A DNA stretch of 64,000 bases. Origin: Aurantimonas manganoxydans SI85-9A1. Lineage in GTDB: Bacteria > Pseudomonadota > Alphaproteobacteria > Rhizobiales > Rhizobiaceae. The notes beneath the pieces were generated by a model, which searched no databases, was not told the origin of the DNA, and saw only the letters and a list, made by a program, of their open reading frames with translations. Every line of letters starts with the position of its first letter. The first letter of the stretch is position 1. The stretch is taken from NCBI RefSeq assembly GCF_000153465.1, contig NZ_CH672387.1, forward strand, positions 895,180 to 959,179, written 5' to 3'. The translations under genes were made by a program, and so were the position numbers. Shown here one piece after another: positions 34,594 through 47,971 of the stretch.

Positions 34594-35568
34594 TCAGTCG
34601 AGAGGCAGGGCGCCGGCGGTGAAGGATTCGAACGCCTCCATGAAGGGAGCGCGGAAGCGGTCGGCCTCCTGCAGCAATTCGTGCCGGGCGAAGGGGATGG
34701 TCAGGCTGGAGCCCGAGCGCATGCGCCAGGCCAGCCGCTCGGCGGCGCGGCTGTCAACGACCGCGTCATGGCCGGCGGTGACGATGAGGGTAGGCACGCC
34801 CAGCCGGGCGATGTTGTCGGAATCCTCCAGCCGCCGCATGGCGCCGGTGACTGCCGCCAGCCACGCCACGGTCGGCTTGCCGAGAAACAGCCAAGGCGCC
34901 GCCTCGGCGAGGGCGGCGTTGCGGGCCAGGCGCTTGGGATCGCTGCTAAGGGCGGGGCTGGCGGCGCGGACGCGCCGGCCGGGCAGCAGCGACGGGGCGA
35001 CCGGCAGGCGGCCGAGGCCGAGCCAGCGGCCGAGCCGGGCGAGACGATGCAGGCCTCTTGTGCCGATGGCGCGGTTCGCCGGGAAGGCGACGAGCGGCGC
35101 GCTGAGCACCATGCGCTCGATGCTGTTGACCAGGCGCGGCGCCGCGGTCAGCGCGACGAGGCCGCCCATGGAATGGGCGAGGATGACGAAGGGGCCGCGG
35201 CAGTCGGGCAGGGCGACGTCCTGGATGAAGGCTTCCAGATCGTTCACATAGGCGCCGAAGCGGCGGACATAGCCGCGGCGGCGATCGCGCAGCATGCGCT
35301 CGGAGCCGCCCTGGCCGCGCCAGTCGAAGGTGGCGACCATGTAGCCGCGGCGATTGAGCTCGCCGATGGTCTCGAAATATTTCTCGATGTTCTCGTTGCG
35401 GCCCTGCAGCAGGATGACGGTGCCGCGGGTGCGCTCCAGCGCCGAGGGCGAGACCGCATATCGCAGGCGCTTGCCGTCGGGGGCGCGGAAAGTCGAGGCG
35501 GTGATGCCGGCGGGCGCCGGATTGGCCTCGGTGACGACGAGTTCGTCCGGATTGAAGGCTTCGTTCAT
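34594..35568 (-). CDS. Alpha/beta hydrolase, lysophospholipase (PldB)-like
   Basis: 324 residues. TVILLQGRNENIEKYFETIG and TFDWRGQGGSER form the oxyanion side; AHSMGGLVALTA is the nucleophile elbow; TLIVTAGHDAVVDSRAAE holds the acid and FARHELLQEAD the His of the triad. The set of segments matches serine-aminopeptidase/monoglyceride-lipase-like hydrolases (Hydrolase_4) such as PldB. It probably cleaves a monoacyl lipid in the cytoplasm or at the membrane. No signal peptide. Convergent with the hisN-type gene. Confidence 0.87.
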   Translation of the reverse strand: MNEAFNPDELVVTEANPAPAGITASTFRAPDGKRLRYAVSPSALERTRGTVILLQGRNENIEKYFETIGELNRRGYMVATFDWRGQGGSERMLRDRRRGYVRRFGAYVNDLEAFIQDVALPDCRGPFVILAHSMGGLVALTAAPRLVNSIERMVLSAPLVAFPANRAIGTRGLHRLARLGRWLGLGRLPVAPSLLPGRRVRAASPALSSDPKRLARNAALAEAAPWLFLGKPTVAWLAAVTGAMRRLEDSDNIARLGVPTLIVTAGHDAVVDSRAAERLAWRMRSGSSLTIPFARHELLQEADRFRAPFMEAFESFTAGALPLD

Positions 35569-36059
35569 GTCGTTTCCGCTTCGCCCGGGACCGGCCGTTC
35601 TGCTGGCAATCCGGCGGCCATGGCCGTTGCGCGCTTTTAGTGGCCGGGGCCGGGCGGGTCAAAGCCTTCCGCGTTGGCGGCCGGCCGGGGCGGCGGCTGT
35701 GCGGGGGCGGAAACGCGGAGGCGCGAGGCTGGGGCGTGTCGGCGGGACAGAGGTGGAAAGGGGATCGACCGGAAGCCCTTTGACGGGCTTCCGGCCGGAG
35801 CGGCCACAGCGGAAGGGACGGGACGCTGCGACCGTTTGGCGGGCCGCCCGATGTCTCGTGGGCGGCTGAAATCTGACGCCACATTGCACCAGGGCAGATG
35901 AACGGCCCCGGAAGGCGGCATTCATCTGCGGTTCAGGCGGACCCGCCGGAAAACCATGCACGATCAGAGCGTTGGGCAGCCCGTTGGGGCGGCACGCCTG
36001 CGACGCGCGCGCGGGAGGGCGGACCTGAGAAAAATCTGCACGGCCGGCTTGCGGGCGCT
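35569..36059. other. Intergenic region with a perfect inverted repeat
   Basis: About 490 bases without a supported gene. CCGGAAGCCC (35769-35778) and GGGCTTCCGG (35785-35794) form a perfect ten-base stem with a six-base loop; no T-run follows. It could be an operator, part of a leader or a dispersed repeat. Confidence 0.5.
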
Positions 36060-36086
36060 CTTGAACGGCAAAAATCGCGCCATTAT
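36060..36086 (+). promoter_or_regulatory. Predicted heat-shock (RpoH, sigma-32) promoter
   Basis: CTTGAA (36060-36065), 14-base spacer, CCATTAT (36080-36086), close to the alphaproteobacterial RpoH consensus. It lies about 110 bases upstream of the small heat-shock gene. Confidence 0.7.
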
Positions 36087-36092
36087 TTTTGT

Positions 36093-36195
36093 CACGCGGT
36101 CGCCGAGACGGGGCCGCACGCCGGGCTGCATCGCCAATTCGGGATGCGTGCCGGGCGCCTTACGCAAACCTCGTTGCTTCTGAATGGAGAACATC
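36093..36195 (+). promoter_or_regulatory. ROSE-type RNA thermometer in the hsp20 leader
   Basis: The predicted 5' leader is about 100 bases. Its last hairpin pairs 36173-36180 with 36186-36192: G36173-C36192, T36174-A36191, T36175-A36190, bulged G36176, C36177-G36189, T36178-A36188, T36179-G36187 wobble and C36180-G36186, loop of five. This masks the GGAGAA ribosome binding site. The bulged G in TTGCT is the hallmark of ROSE elements, which melt on heat shock. An upstream hairpin can form from GCACGC (36116-36121) and GCGTGC (36146-36151). Confidence 0.8.
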
Positions 36196-36663
36196 ATGCG
36201 TCATGTCGACTTTGCCCCCCTCTATCGTTCCACCGTCGGTTTCGACCGTCTGTTCTCGCTGCTCGACAGCCAGACGCTCGCCGACAACGGCCAGACCTAT
36301 CCGCCCTACAACATCGAGCGCACCGGCGAGAACGCCTATCGCGTGACGCTCGCCGTCGCCGGCTTCGGTGACGAGGAACTGTCGATCGAGGCGCGCGAGA
36401 ACGTGCTGACGGTCAAGGGCGAGAAGGCCGAGAGCCAGGAGAGCGAGACGTTCGAGACGCTCTATCGCGGCATTGCCGGCCGCGCCTTCGAGCGCCGCTT
36501 CCAGCTGGCCGAATATGTCGAGGTGAAGGGCGCCGCCCTGAAGAACGGCCTCCTGCATATCGACCTCGTGCGGGTGATCCCTGAGGCGATGAAGCCGCGC
36601 CGGATCGCCATCACCACGGCCGACAATGTCAACGAGAAGCAGATCGAGGCGAACGCCGCCTGA
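36196..36663 (+). CDS. Small heat-shock protein, Hsp20/IbpA class A type
   Basis: 155 residues. The start MRHVDFAPLYRSTVGFDRLF is typical of rhizobial class A sHsps. The alpha-crystallin domain runs from PPYNIERTGENAYRVTLAVA through LSIEARENVLTVKGEK to the A-x-x-x-N-G-L motif in AALKNGLLHIDL. The holdase binds unfolding proteins. ATG 36196 is chosen over an ATG at 36184 because the latter lies in the thermometer hairpin and the former has GGAGAA upstream. Expression should be controlled by RpoH and the ROSE leader. Confidence 0.95.
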   Translation: MRHVDFAPLYRSTVGFDRLFSLLDSQTLADNGQTYPPYNIERTGENAYRVTLAVAGFGDEELSIEARENVLTVKGEKAESQESETFETLYRGIAGRAFERRFQLAEYVEVKGAALKNGLLHIDLVRVIPEAMKPRRIAITTADNVNEKQIEANAA

Positions 36664-36689
36664 TCGGCAGACCCGGAACGGGAAGAGAG

Positions 36690-36717
36690 CGGCGCCGGAA
36701 ACGGCGCCGTTTTTGTT
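36690..36717 (+). terminator. Intrinsic terminator of the hsp20 gene
   Basis: Stem CGGCGCCG (36690-36697) and CGGCGCCG (36702-36709) with a GAAA loop, followed by TTTTTGTTT. Confidence 0.88.
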
Positions 36718-36956
36718 TGGGGGGAGCGTTGAGTCGGCGACGTGCTTTGGCGGCTGGTATGGGTGGCAAGCGGATGGTTAGCTTTCGGACGGTGAGGGAC
36801 GAAAGCCGTCATTCGGTCGATGGATGCATTGCTGCAAAGCAACCGCTTCTTTGCTTAAGAACCCTAGTTTGCCGTCCGAGATGAGAGCATATCAATTGGA
36901 ATCGGAGCGGTGCGTCAGTTGGCAGTGTTCAACCCGGAAACCAGGAGGGATTCAGA

Positions 36957-38738
36957 TTGCCTCTTCTCACACACGACCCTTTAACTCAGCTCGCATTCTC
37001 CATCTACGAGAATAAGGGCGTCTTCGCTGTTCTACTCGGCTCCGGTCTCTCGCGCGCAGCGGAGATCCCGACCGGTTGGGAGATCACCCTTGATCTTATC
37101 CGTCGCGTGGCGCTCGCGCAGGGAGTCGAAGATCAGCCCGATTGGGCCGCATGGTATCGCGATAGGACGGGCGAGGAGCCGAAGTACTCGACCCTCCTTG
37201 AGGAGTTGGCCTCCTCGCAGGAAGAACGCCGCTCGATCCTACACGGCTACATCGAACCGACTGAAGAAGACCGCGAAGAGGGGCGGAAAGTCCCCACTGC
37301 CGCCCATAACGCGATCGCGGATCTTGTGCGCGGCGGGTACATCCGCGTGATTGTCACCACCAACTTCGACCGGCTCATGGAAAACGCGCTACGCGAGCGC
37401 GGCATCGAGCCGACGGTCGTGGCTTCCGTAGATGCGCTCGCCGGGGCGGAACCGATTACACATAGCGCCTGCTACCTCCTGAAGCTGCATGGCGACTATA
37501 AAGACGTGCGCATTCTCAACACCGAGGAGGAGCTGAGTGGCTACCCAGCGCCGTATGACGGGCTGCTTGACCGCATTCTGGATGAGCACGGGCTGATAGT
37601 ATGCGGCTGGTCGGGTGACTGGGACCATGCGCTGCGAGCGGCATTCTTTCGCGCGCCGAACCGCCGTTATTCCTTGTTCTGGGCCGCGCGTGGCAATCTC
37701 GGTGGTGGTGCGCAGGAGCTAGTCGATCATCGTCGGGCCCGCGTTATCCCCATCGCCGATGCAGACGGCTTCTTTTCCTCGCTGCGCCAGCGCGTCGAGA
37801 CGCTTGAGCAGAGCCAGCGGCAGAACCCGCTCAGCATTGAATTGCTGGTGAACAGCGCAAAGCGCTTTCTCGCAAAGCCGGAGTACCGCATTCAGCTCGA
37901 CGAACTGTTCACCGCAGAGACCAACCGGCTCATCGCGCAGCTCGACACGGCGGAGTTCGCGCCACCCGGCCAGTGGGATCAGTCCCTCTTCCGAGCGCGC
38001 GTCTCCAAGTATGAAGCCGCCAGCGAGGGACTTGCGACCATGGCGGGCGTGCTCGGTAGATGGGGCGACGACACCGAATTGCCGCTCGTACTTGACGTCG
38101 TACGCAGCCTCTATACCCACGCAGAGAAGGTCGGCGACGGTCTCACGTTTTTCCTGAACCTCCGGTCCTATCCAGCAGTTCTCGTCTTCACCGCTTACGG
38201 GCTCGGCTTGACGCGCGCCGGACGATGGAGCGCGCTGCATCACCTCTTCGATTCCGTCATTCATCGCGAGCACAGAGAGCCGGTTAGGACTATCGAAACG
38301 CTTTTCCTCGGGGCCTGGAAAGGCACCGAGAATGACGCGTGGAAGCAGATCGAGGGACTTGACCGACACAAAACACCGCTCAGCGATCACCTGCTCACGA
38401 TCTTCTCCGAGTGGGGCAAGAGCTTCATCGGGCTGGCACCCGATTTCGAGCTTATTCTCGAGCGGTTCGAGCTGCTTGGCTCTCTGGCGCACCTTGAGCA
38501 ATATGATAAGGCGGTCGTTCAGCAGGAACTTGCGGGCGAGCCCCGCAATGGCTGGGCATGGATGCCGGTCGGGCGCGCTGGGTGGCACGAGGCGAACGCC
38601 GACCGTCTCGTCTCGGAGATCCAGACGGGGCTGACTAGGAACCTGCTAGTACAGGCGGGATTCGCCAAAGGTGATCCAGAGTTTATGGATCTCTTTATTC
38701 AGAACTTCCGGCGCGTGGCCAGGCGGATGCGATGGTGA
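36957..38738 (+). CDS. SIR2-like domain protein, candidate antiphage NADase
   Basis: 593 residues. The first 240 residues form a SIR2-like domain: VLLGSGLSRAAEIPTGW (GSG at 28-30), VIVTTNFDRLMENAL with N136 and D138, LLKLHGDYKD with H178, and LIVCGWSGDWDHALR. The remaining 350 residues are predicted mostly helical, without a recognised domain. SIR2 effectors in ThsA, DSR and related defence systems degrade NAD+ after phage sensing; this protein has the same architecture of SIR2 plus a long sensor-like region. The TTG start has AGGAGGG seven bases upstream. It is solitary and less GC-rich than its neighbours, suggesting transfer. Defence function is inference. Confidence 0.82.
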   Translation: MPLLTHDPLTQLAFSIYENKGVFAVLLGSGLSRAAEIPTGWEITLDLIRRVALAQGVEDQPDWAAWYRDRTGEEPKYSTLLEELASSQEERRSILHGYIEPTEEDREEGRKVPTAAHNAIADLVRGGYIRVIVTTNFDRLMENALRERGIEPTVVASVDALAGAEPITHSACYLLKLHGDYKDVRILNTEEELSGYPAPYDGLLDRILDEHGLIVCGWSGDWDHALRAAFFRAPNRRYSLFWAARGNLGGGAQELVDHRRARVIPIADADGFFSSLRQRVETLEQSQRQNPLSIELLVNSAKRFLAKPEYRIQLDELFTAETNRLIAQLDTAEFAPPGQWDQSLFRARVSKYEAASEGLATMAGVLGRWGDDTELPLVLDVVRSLYTHAEKVGDGLTFFLNLRSYPAVLVFTAYGLGLTRAGRWSALHHLFDSVIHREHREPVRTIETLFLGAWKGTENDAWKQIEGLDRHKTPLSDHLLTIFSEWGKSFIGLAPDFELILERFELLGSLAHLEQYDKAVVQQELAGEPRNGWAWMPVGRAGWHEANADRLVSEIQTGLTRNLLVQAGFAKGDPEFMDLFIQNFRRVARRMRW

Positions 38739-38911
38739 CAATGGTCGCCCTGAAGCATTCGGACACGTTGCGGTACCTCAGCGAGTTGCAGCTCAGAAGA
38801 GGTATCTTCTGGCGCAGCTGATCGTATGGCAGGTTTCGGCGCGCGACGAAGGCGCTCCGGATGGCCAACTGGGGTCGAAAGCCGCCGTCCATTTGCTTTC
38901 CGTCCCCGCAC
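38739..38911. other. Short stretch after the SIR2 gene, unassigned
   Basis: About 170 bases up to the terminator of the Rmf-like gene. A short frame from ATG 38743 overlapping nothing runs about 25 codons. I recognise nothing in it; it may be the edge of the transferred segment. Confidence 0.4.
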
Positions 38912-38939
38912 AAAAAACGCGACGGCCGGGGCCGTCGCG
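38912..38939 (-). terminator. Intrinsic terminator of the Rmf-like gene
   Basis: Stem CGCGACGGC (38918-38926) with GCCGTCGCG (38931-38939), followed on the minus strand by six T residues. Confidence 0.85.
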
Positions 38940-38965
38940 CCTCGTTCGTGCCCAGCCCGGCCGCG

Positions 38966-39190
38966 TCAGGATTCGTGGGGGGCGTCGTGGCGGCCGAGAT
39001 TGGTGGCGGTGCGGGCGTCCTTCATCATGCCGGCATGCTGGCCGGTGCCCGTCGGCGCCGCGTTGCGGGCCGTGGTCCAGCCCTCCATCCACGCGGCGCG
39101 CAGGGAAGAGCCGGCCGGATATTCGCAGGACGACATCGGGAAATTGTTGCGGAAAGCGAGTTCGCCCTGATGAAACGCGTCTGTGGACAT
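38966..39190 (-). CDS. Small Rmf/CrpP-like protein
   Basis: 74 residues. AFHQGELAFRNN followed by CEYPAGSSLRAAWMEGWTTA matches the pattern A-x-x-x-G-x-x-A...C-x-Y-P...R-x-x-W-x-x-G-W seen in ribosome modulation factor and CrpP-like proteins. Rmf dimerises ribosomes in stationary phase; many alphaproteobacterial relatives are uncharacterised. GAGGAGAA lies before the ATG and a strong terminator follows, so this is a real monocistronic gene. The ribosomal role is inference from the short motif. Confidence 0.65.
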   Translation of the reverse strand: MSTDAFHQGELAFRNNFPMSSCEYPAGSSLRAAWMEGWTTARNAAPTGTGQHAGMMKDARTATNLGRHDAPHES

Positions 39191-39536
39191 GACGTTCTCC
39201 TCTGGCTGTGAACCTACGCTACGGAAATCCCGTGCGCGGTCAACCGTTCCGAAGAAATCCGTCCATCGGCCCGATCGGCCCGGGGCGCGCGTGCCCCGGT
39301 CGAGACCCGTGGTCGTCCGCGGGTCACGCTCGACGCGCGATCCGGCCCGTGGGGCTTTCTCGCCAGAGGGACGTCAGAGGCCGGCCAAGGCCCAGTCAGG
39401 GACCTGTCGAAGGCCGGTCAGGGGCCTCTCATAGGCCGCCTGGGGCCTGTCGAGGGCCGATTTGCGGCCGACGGGGGTCGCTCGGGACTTGATCAGAGGC
39501 CGATCGGCCGTCGCTCGGGCGACCGATCGGGCTGGA
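39191..39536. other. Intergenic region rich in GGCC-phased imperfect repeats
   Basis: No gene is supported. Between about 39380 and 39475 GGCC recurs roughly every 11-13 bases (for example CAGGGGCCTCTCATAGGCC and TGGGGCCTGTCGAGGGCC), giving a degenerate tandem pattern of unknown role. Confidence 0.5.
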
Positions 39537-40586
39537 TCAGGCCAGGAGTTCGCAGAAGCGGTCGACCTCGTCGGGGGTCGTCGACCAGCTCGTGACGAGG
39601 CGCACCAGATGCTCGTCGTCGCCGACGATGTCGTGGAAGCCGTGCGGCGGGTTCCAATCGTAGAAGACCGCGCCGCGGGCTCTCAGCGCCTCGGCCCGGT
39701 CGGCCTTGAGAATGGCGAAGCTCTCATTGGTGTGGGTCGGCCACGCCTGGCGGGCCTGGTTGCTGGCGTCGAGGCCGGCGCGCAGGCGGTCGGCCATGCG
39801 GTTGGCATGGCTGCCGAGCTCGAGCCAGAGATCGTTCTCCAGATAGGCCATGAACTGGGCCGCCACGAAGCGGGTCTTGGAAAAGAGCTGGGCACCGCGC
39901 TTGCGAATATAAGGAAACTGGCTGGCCTTGGCGGGGTCGAAGAAGACCACGGCCTCGGCGCACCAGCAGCCGTTCTTGGTGGCGCCGAAGGACAGGATGT
40001 CGACGCCGCGCTTCCAGGTCATCTCGGCCGGCGTCATGCCGGTGGCGGCGAGGCCATTGGCAAAGCGCGCGCCGTCCATGTGGAGCGCGAGATTGCGGTC
40101 GTGTGCGATCTTCGCGATCGTCTCGATCTCGTCGCCGCTGTAGAGCGTGCCGGCCTCGCCGGGCTGGCTGATGGTCACGGCCATGGGCTGGCCGGCATGG
40201 ACGAAGTCCGGCTTGAAGCGGGAAATCTCGCGCTTCAGATTGTCCGGGTCGATCTTGCCGTCGGGGCCGTCGATCGGCGCCATGCGGGCGCCATGGGTGA
40301 AGAATTCCGGCGCGCCGCACTCGTCCTCGATGACGTGGGCCTCGCGGTGGCACAGGACGACGCCGCCCGGCCGGTTGACCGCGGCGAAGGCGAGGGAGTT
40401 GGCGGCGGTGCCGGTGCCCACGAAGAACACCGCGACCTCGCGCTCGAACAATTCGTCGAAGCGGCGCTCGACGCGCCTGTCGAGATCGCTCGCGCCATAG
40501 GCGGCGGCCATGCCGGCGCCGTGGGCGGTGAGGGCTGCGTTGATCGCCGGATGGGCGCCAGACCAGTTATCGGAAGCAAAGATCAT
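39537..40586 (-). CDS. ltaE: Low-specificity L-threonine aldolase
   Basis: 349 residues. MIFASDNWSGAHPAI at the start, FVGTGTAANSLAF for cofactor phosphate contact, HMDGARFANGLA with the PLP-pairing Asp, and Lys204 in LSFGATKNGCWC as the Schiff-base residue. It cleaves L-threonine or L-allo-threonine to glycine and acetaldehyde using pyridoxal phosphate. Standing alone on the minus strand, it shares a long divergent upstream region with gltB. Confidence 0.93.
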   Translation of the reverse strand: MIFASDNWSGAHPAINAALTAHGAGMAAAYGASDLDRRVERRFDELFEREVAVFFVGTGTAANSLAFAAVNRPGGVVLCHREAHVIEDECGAPEFFTHGARMAPIDGPDGKIDPDNLKREISRFKPDFVHAGQPMAVTISQPGEAGTLYSGDEIETIAKIAHDRNLALHMDGARFANGLAATGMTPAEMTWKRGVDILSFGATKNGCWCAEAVVFFDPAKASQFPYIRKRGAQLFSKTRFVAAQFMAYLENDLWLELGSHANRMADRLRAGLDASNQARQAWPTHTNESFAILKADRAEALRARGAVFYDWNPPHGFHDIVGDDEHLVRLVTSWSTTPDEVDRFCELLA

Positions 40587-41088
40587 GGCGGGCAGTTATA
40601 ATGCGCCGCGGACAAGGGCAAGCGGGGCGCGGCGCGGATCTCGTATGCACTGCGGGCATGCGGCGGCGGTTGCCGGGTGCGATCCCCGCGGGCGAGGCGG
40701 GTCGCCGGAAGACCAGCGCGCGGCCCGGCGGTTGGCGAATCCGCGTGGGCCGGAGAGGCGGCGCTGCCGGGGGTGGCCTTGTGGCGTGGCACCGCTTCTG
40801 TCATATTACGGTCGATAGGACAGTGATGCTGCCATAAATCGGCTGGTGAAAAAGCGCGATCTGGCACGATGGCGCGCGGAAAAGACGCGCCCGGGTTCTA
40901 TCCTGACGCCAGCGGCCATGCGAAAAGCCGGCGGAAACGAGACATTGTCGCTCGGGTTCGGCCCGGACGCCTGAGGGAGCTTCTCCCGCAACAGGCGGAC
41001 GGCGCGGGACCGGAGCCAAGGTTGCGCCTGAAACGGCGCGACAAGATGCGCGGCCGGCAACGGCGGCGCGACGACGGGAGACGACGCG
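40587..41088. other. Divergent upstream region of ltaE and gltB
   Basis: About 500 bases with no supported gene. It must hold the gltB promoter. A TGGCACG near 40863 resembles a sigma-54 -24 element but lacks a GC at the required spacing. GGGAG lies before the gltB ATG. Confidence 0.5.
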
Positions 41089-45822
<4,734 letters not shown>

Positions 45823-45938
45823 TCCACCGCGATGCGCCGCGTGGCTGATCTGCCGCGCGGCGCCGGTGGGCCCTTTGGGCTGGACGTCGAGCATTGGGTG
45901 CGGCACTGAAGCCCGCACAAGAGACTGTTGGAGTGGGT

Positions 45939-47393
45939 ATGGGTAAGGTCACCGGATTTCTCGAGATCGATCGGCAGACGCAGAAGTATCAGCCGGCGTC
46001 CGATCGAATCCGCCATTTTCGCGAGTTCACCCTGCCGATGTCCGACGCGGAAGTCGGCAAGCAGGCGGCGCGCTGCATGGATTGCGGCATCCCCTATTGC
46101 CACGGGCCGACGGGCTGCCCGGTGCACAACCAGATCCCGGACTGGAACGATCTGGTCTATTCCGGCGACTGGGAGACGGCCGCCCGCAACCTGCATTCGA
46201 CCAACAACTTCCCGGAGTTCACCGGCCGCATCTGCCCGGCGCCCTGCGAGGAAGCCTGCACGCTGAACCTGGAAGACGCGCCGGTCGCCATCAAGACCGT
46301 CGAGCAGGCGATTGCCGACAAGGCCTACGCGCTGGGCCTGATCCGGTCGCAGCCGGCCAAGCAGCAGACCGGCAAGACGGTGGCGGTGATCGGCTCGGGC
46401 CCGGCGGGCCTCGCCGCGGCCCAGCAGCTCGGCCGCGCCGGCCATGCGGTGCATGTCTATGAGCGCGAGTCCCGCCCCGGCGGCCTGCTGCGCTACGGCA
46501 TTCCCGACTTCAAGATGGAAAAGCACTGGATCGACCGCCGCGTCGAGCAGATGGAAGGCGAGGGCGTCACCTTCTTCTGCGGCGTCAATGTCGGCGTCGA
46601 CAAGACCGTCGAGGAGCTGCGCGCCAGCTACGACGCGGTGCTGTTCTGCGGCGGCTCCGAGCGGCCGCGCGACAGCGGCATTCCGCATAACGGCCTGTCC
46701 GGCGTCTACGACGCGATGCCCTATCTGGTGCAGCAGAACCGCCGGGTCGGCAGCGAGCCGGTCGAGAGCGTCGGCTGGCCGTGCGAGGAGATCTGGGCCG
46801 GCGGCAAGCATGTCGTCGTCGTCGGCGGCGGCGACACCGCCTCGGACTGCGTCGGCACGGCCTTCCGCCAGGGCGCCGTCAAGGTGACCCAGCTCGACAT
46901 CCGGCCGCAGCCGCCCAAGACCGAGAACAAGCTGGAAGTCTGGCCCTACTGGGCGACCAAGATGCGCACCTCGTCGAGCCAGGCCGAGGGCGCGATCCGC
47001 GAGTTCCAGATCGCGACGCTCGAATTCGTCGGCGAGGACGGCGTCCTGACCGGCGTGAAATGCGCCCAGGTGGACGAGGCCCGCAAGCCGATCGCCGGCA
47101 CGGAATTCGTCATCAAGGCCGATCTCGCCTTCATCGCCATCGGCTTTGCCGGGCCGTCCGAGACCGGCTTCATGAGCGATGTCGGCGAGGCGCTGCGCAC
47201 CAACACCGACCGCCGCGGCAATGTCTCCATCGCCGCCGACGATCTCGGCTACCTGACCTCTGTCGACAAGCTCTACGTCGCCGGCGACAGCCGCCGCGGC
47301 CAGTCGCTGGTCGTCTGGGCGATCCGCGAAGGCCGCCAGGCGGCCCGCGCCATCGATCTCGACCTGATGGGCGCCACGACGCTGCCGCGGTAG
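45939..47393 (+). CDS. gltD: Glutamate synthase small subunit
   Basis: 484 residues. The N-terminal cysteine motifs for two 4Fe-4S clusters are present ([33 protein letters not shown]), then the FAD fold [21 protein letters not shown] and the NADPH fold [13 protein letters not shown]. It feeds electrons from NADPH to GltB. Start ATG 45939 with GGAG upstream is preferred to one 45 bases earlier. Confidence 0.97.
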   Translation: MGKVTGFLEIDRQTQKYQPASDRIRHFREFTLPMSDAEVGKQAARCMDCGIPYCHGPTGCPVHNQIPDWNDLVYSGDWETAARNLHSTNNFPEFTGRICPAPCEEACTLNLEDAPVAIKTVEQAIADKAYALGLIRSQPAKQQTGKTVAVIGSGPAGLAAAQQLGRAGHAVHVYERESRPGGLLRYGIPDFKMEKHWIDRRVEQMEGEGVTFFCGVNVGVDKTVEELRASYDAVLFCGGSERPRDSGIPHNGLSGVYDAMPYLVQQNRRVGSEPVESVGWPCEEIWAGGKHVVVVGGGDTASDCVGTAFRQGAVKVTQLDIRPQPPKTENKLEVWPYWATKMRTSSSQAEGAIREFQIATLEFVGEDGVLTGVKCAQVDEARKPIAGTEFVIKADLAFIAIGFAGPSETGFMSDVGEALRTNTDRRGNVSIAADDLGYLTSVDKLYVAGDSRRGQSLVVWAIREGRQAARAIDLDLMGATTLPR

Positions 47394-47836
47394 GGCGGCG
47401 ATGCGTCGTCGCCCGGCGGCTTGGCCCTCGAGGGAGCGGACGGCGCCGAGGGCGAGGCATGGGTCCTCGGGTCGGAGCCCGAGGATGACGACCTTGTTTG
47501 AGGGGCAGCGCTCTATCGCCGGGGGCGTGGCTCTATCGGCTGCTGCGTCGCGGAGCTTCGGTTGGCCGACGGTAGTGTTTGCCGCGACCGCTTACCCCTG
47601 CGGGATGGTGCCGCTGGCTTCGCTGCAGGAGGTGTCACTCCCTCTCCGCGCGTCTACGCCACGCCGCATCCTTCGCAGTGCGACGCTGCAAGTTGGGGCG
47701 TTGCCCCCTCCGCGCGTCATCCTCGGGCTTGACCCGAGGACCCATGCCAAATCGTTAAGTTGATCTGTGCGGTGGCGGTTGGCTGCTGCAGGGCGTTGGT
47801 TGGTTTGCCGTTGGCGAAGTAGGAGGCATCGGCAGC
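47394..47836. repeat. Duplicated and decayed copy of the SGNH gene 3' end and its downstream repeat
   Basis: 48 bases at 47454-47501 are identical to 47837-47884. After these, both copies continue with related sequence (CGCCGGGGGCGTGGCTCT) and reach similar ends: CGCTTACCCCTGCGG followed by GCTGGCTTCG. In the second copy this end is the C-terminal coding sequence of the SGNH gene (EASGSAPQG); in the first it reads EASGTIPQG and is orphaned. An inverted copy of the CCTCGGG palindromic element lies at about 47713-47750. No intact gene is present. Confidence 0.75.
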
Positions 47837-47884
47837 GAGGCATGGGTCCTCGGGTCGGAGCCCGAGGATGACGACCTTGTTTGA
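47837..47884. repeat. Second copy of the 48-base repeat with GTCCTCGGG palindrome
   Basis: Identical to 47454-47501. Contains CCTCGGGTCGGAGCCCGAGG, an imperfect palindrome of a kind widespread between genes in Rhizobiales. Confidence 0.8.
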
Positions 47885-47971
47885 AGGGGACGGCTTGTCG
47901 CCGGGGGCGTGGCTCTGCCCAGGGGCCGCGACGTAGCGCTTCGGCTGGCCGTCGGTGACGCGTGTCGCCGC

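Noticed and set aside
36690-38939. A multi-gene defence island around the SIR2 gene
   Set aside because: Only the SIR2 gene is supported between the two terminators; no second effector, sensor or toxin gene was seen.
39340-39536. CRISPR-like array
   Set aside because: The GGCC pattern has no constant repeat of 24-40 bases with unique spacers, and no cas gene is present in the window.
40860-40880. Sigma-54 promoter for gltB at TGGCACGATGGCGCG
   Set aside because: The -24 GG is present but the GC of the -12 element is not at the required spacing, so it does not fit the consensus.
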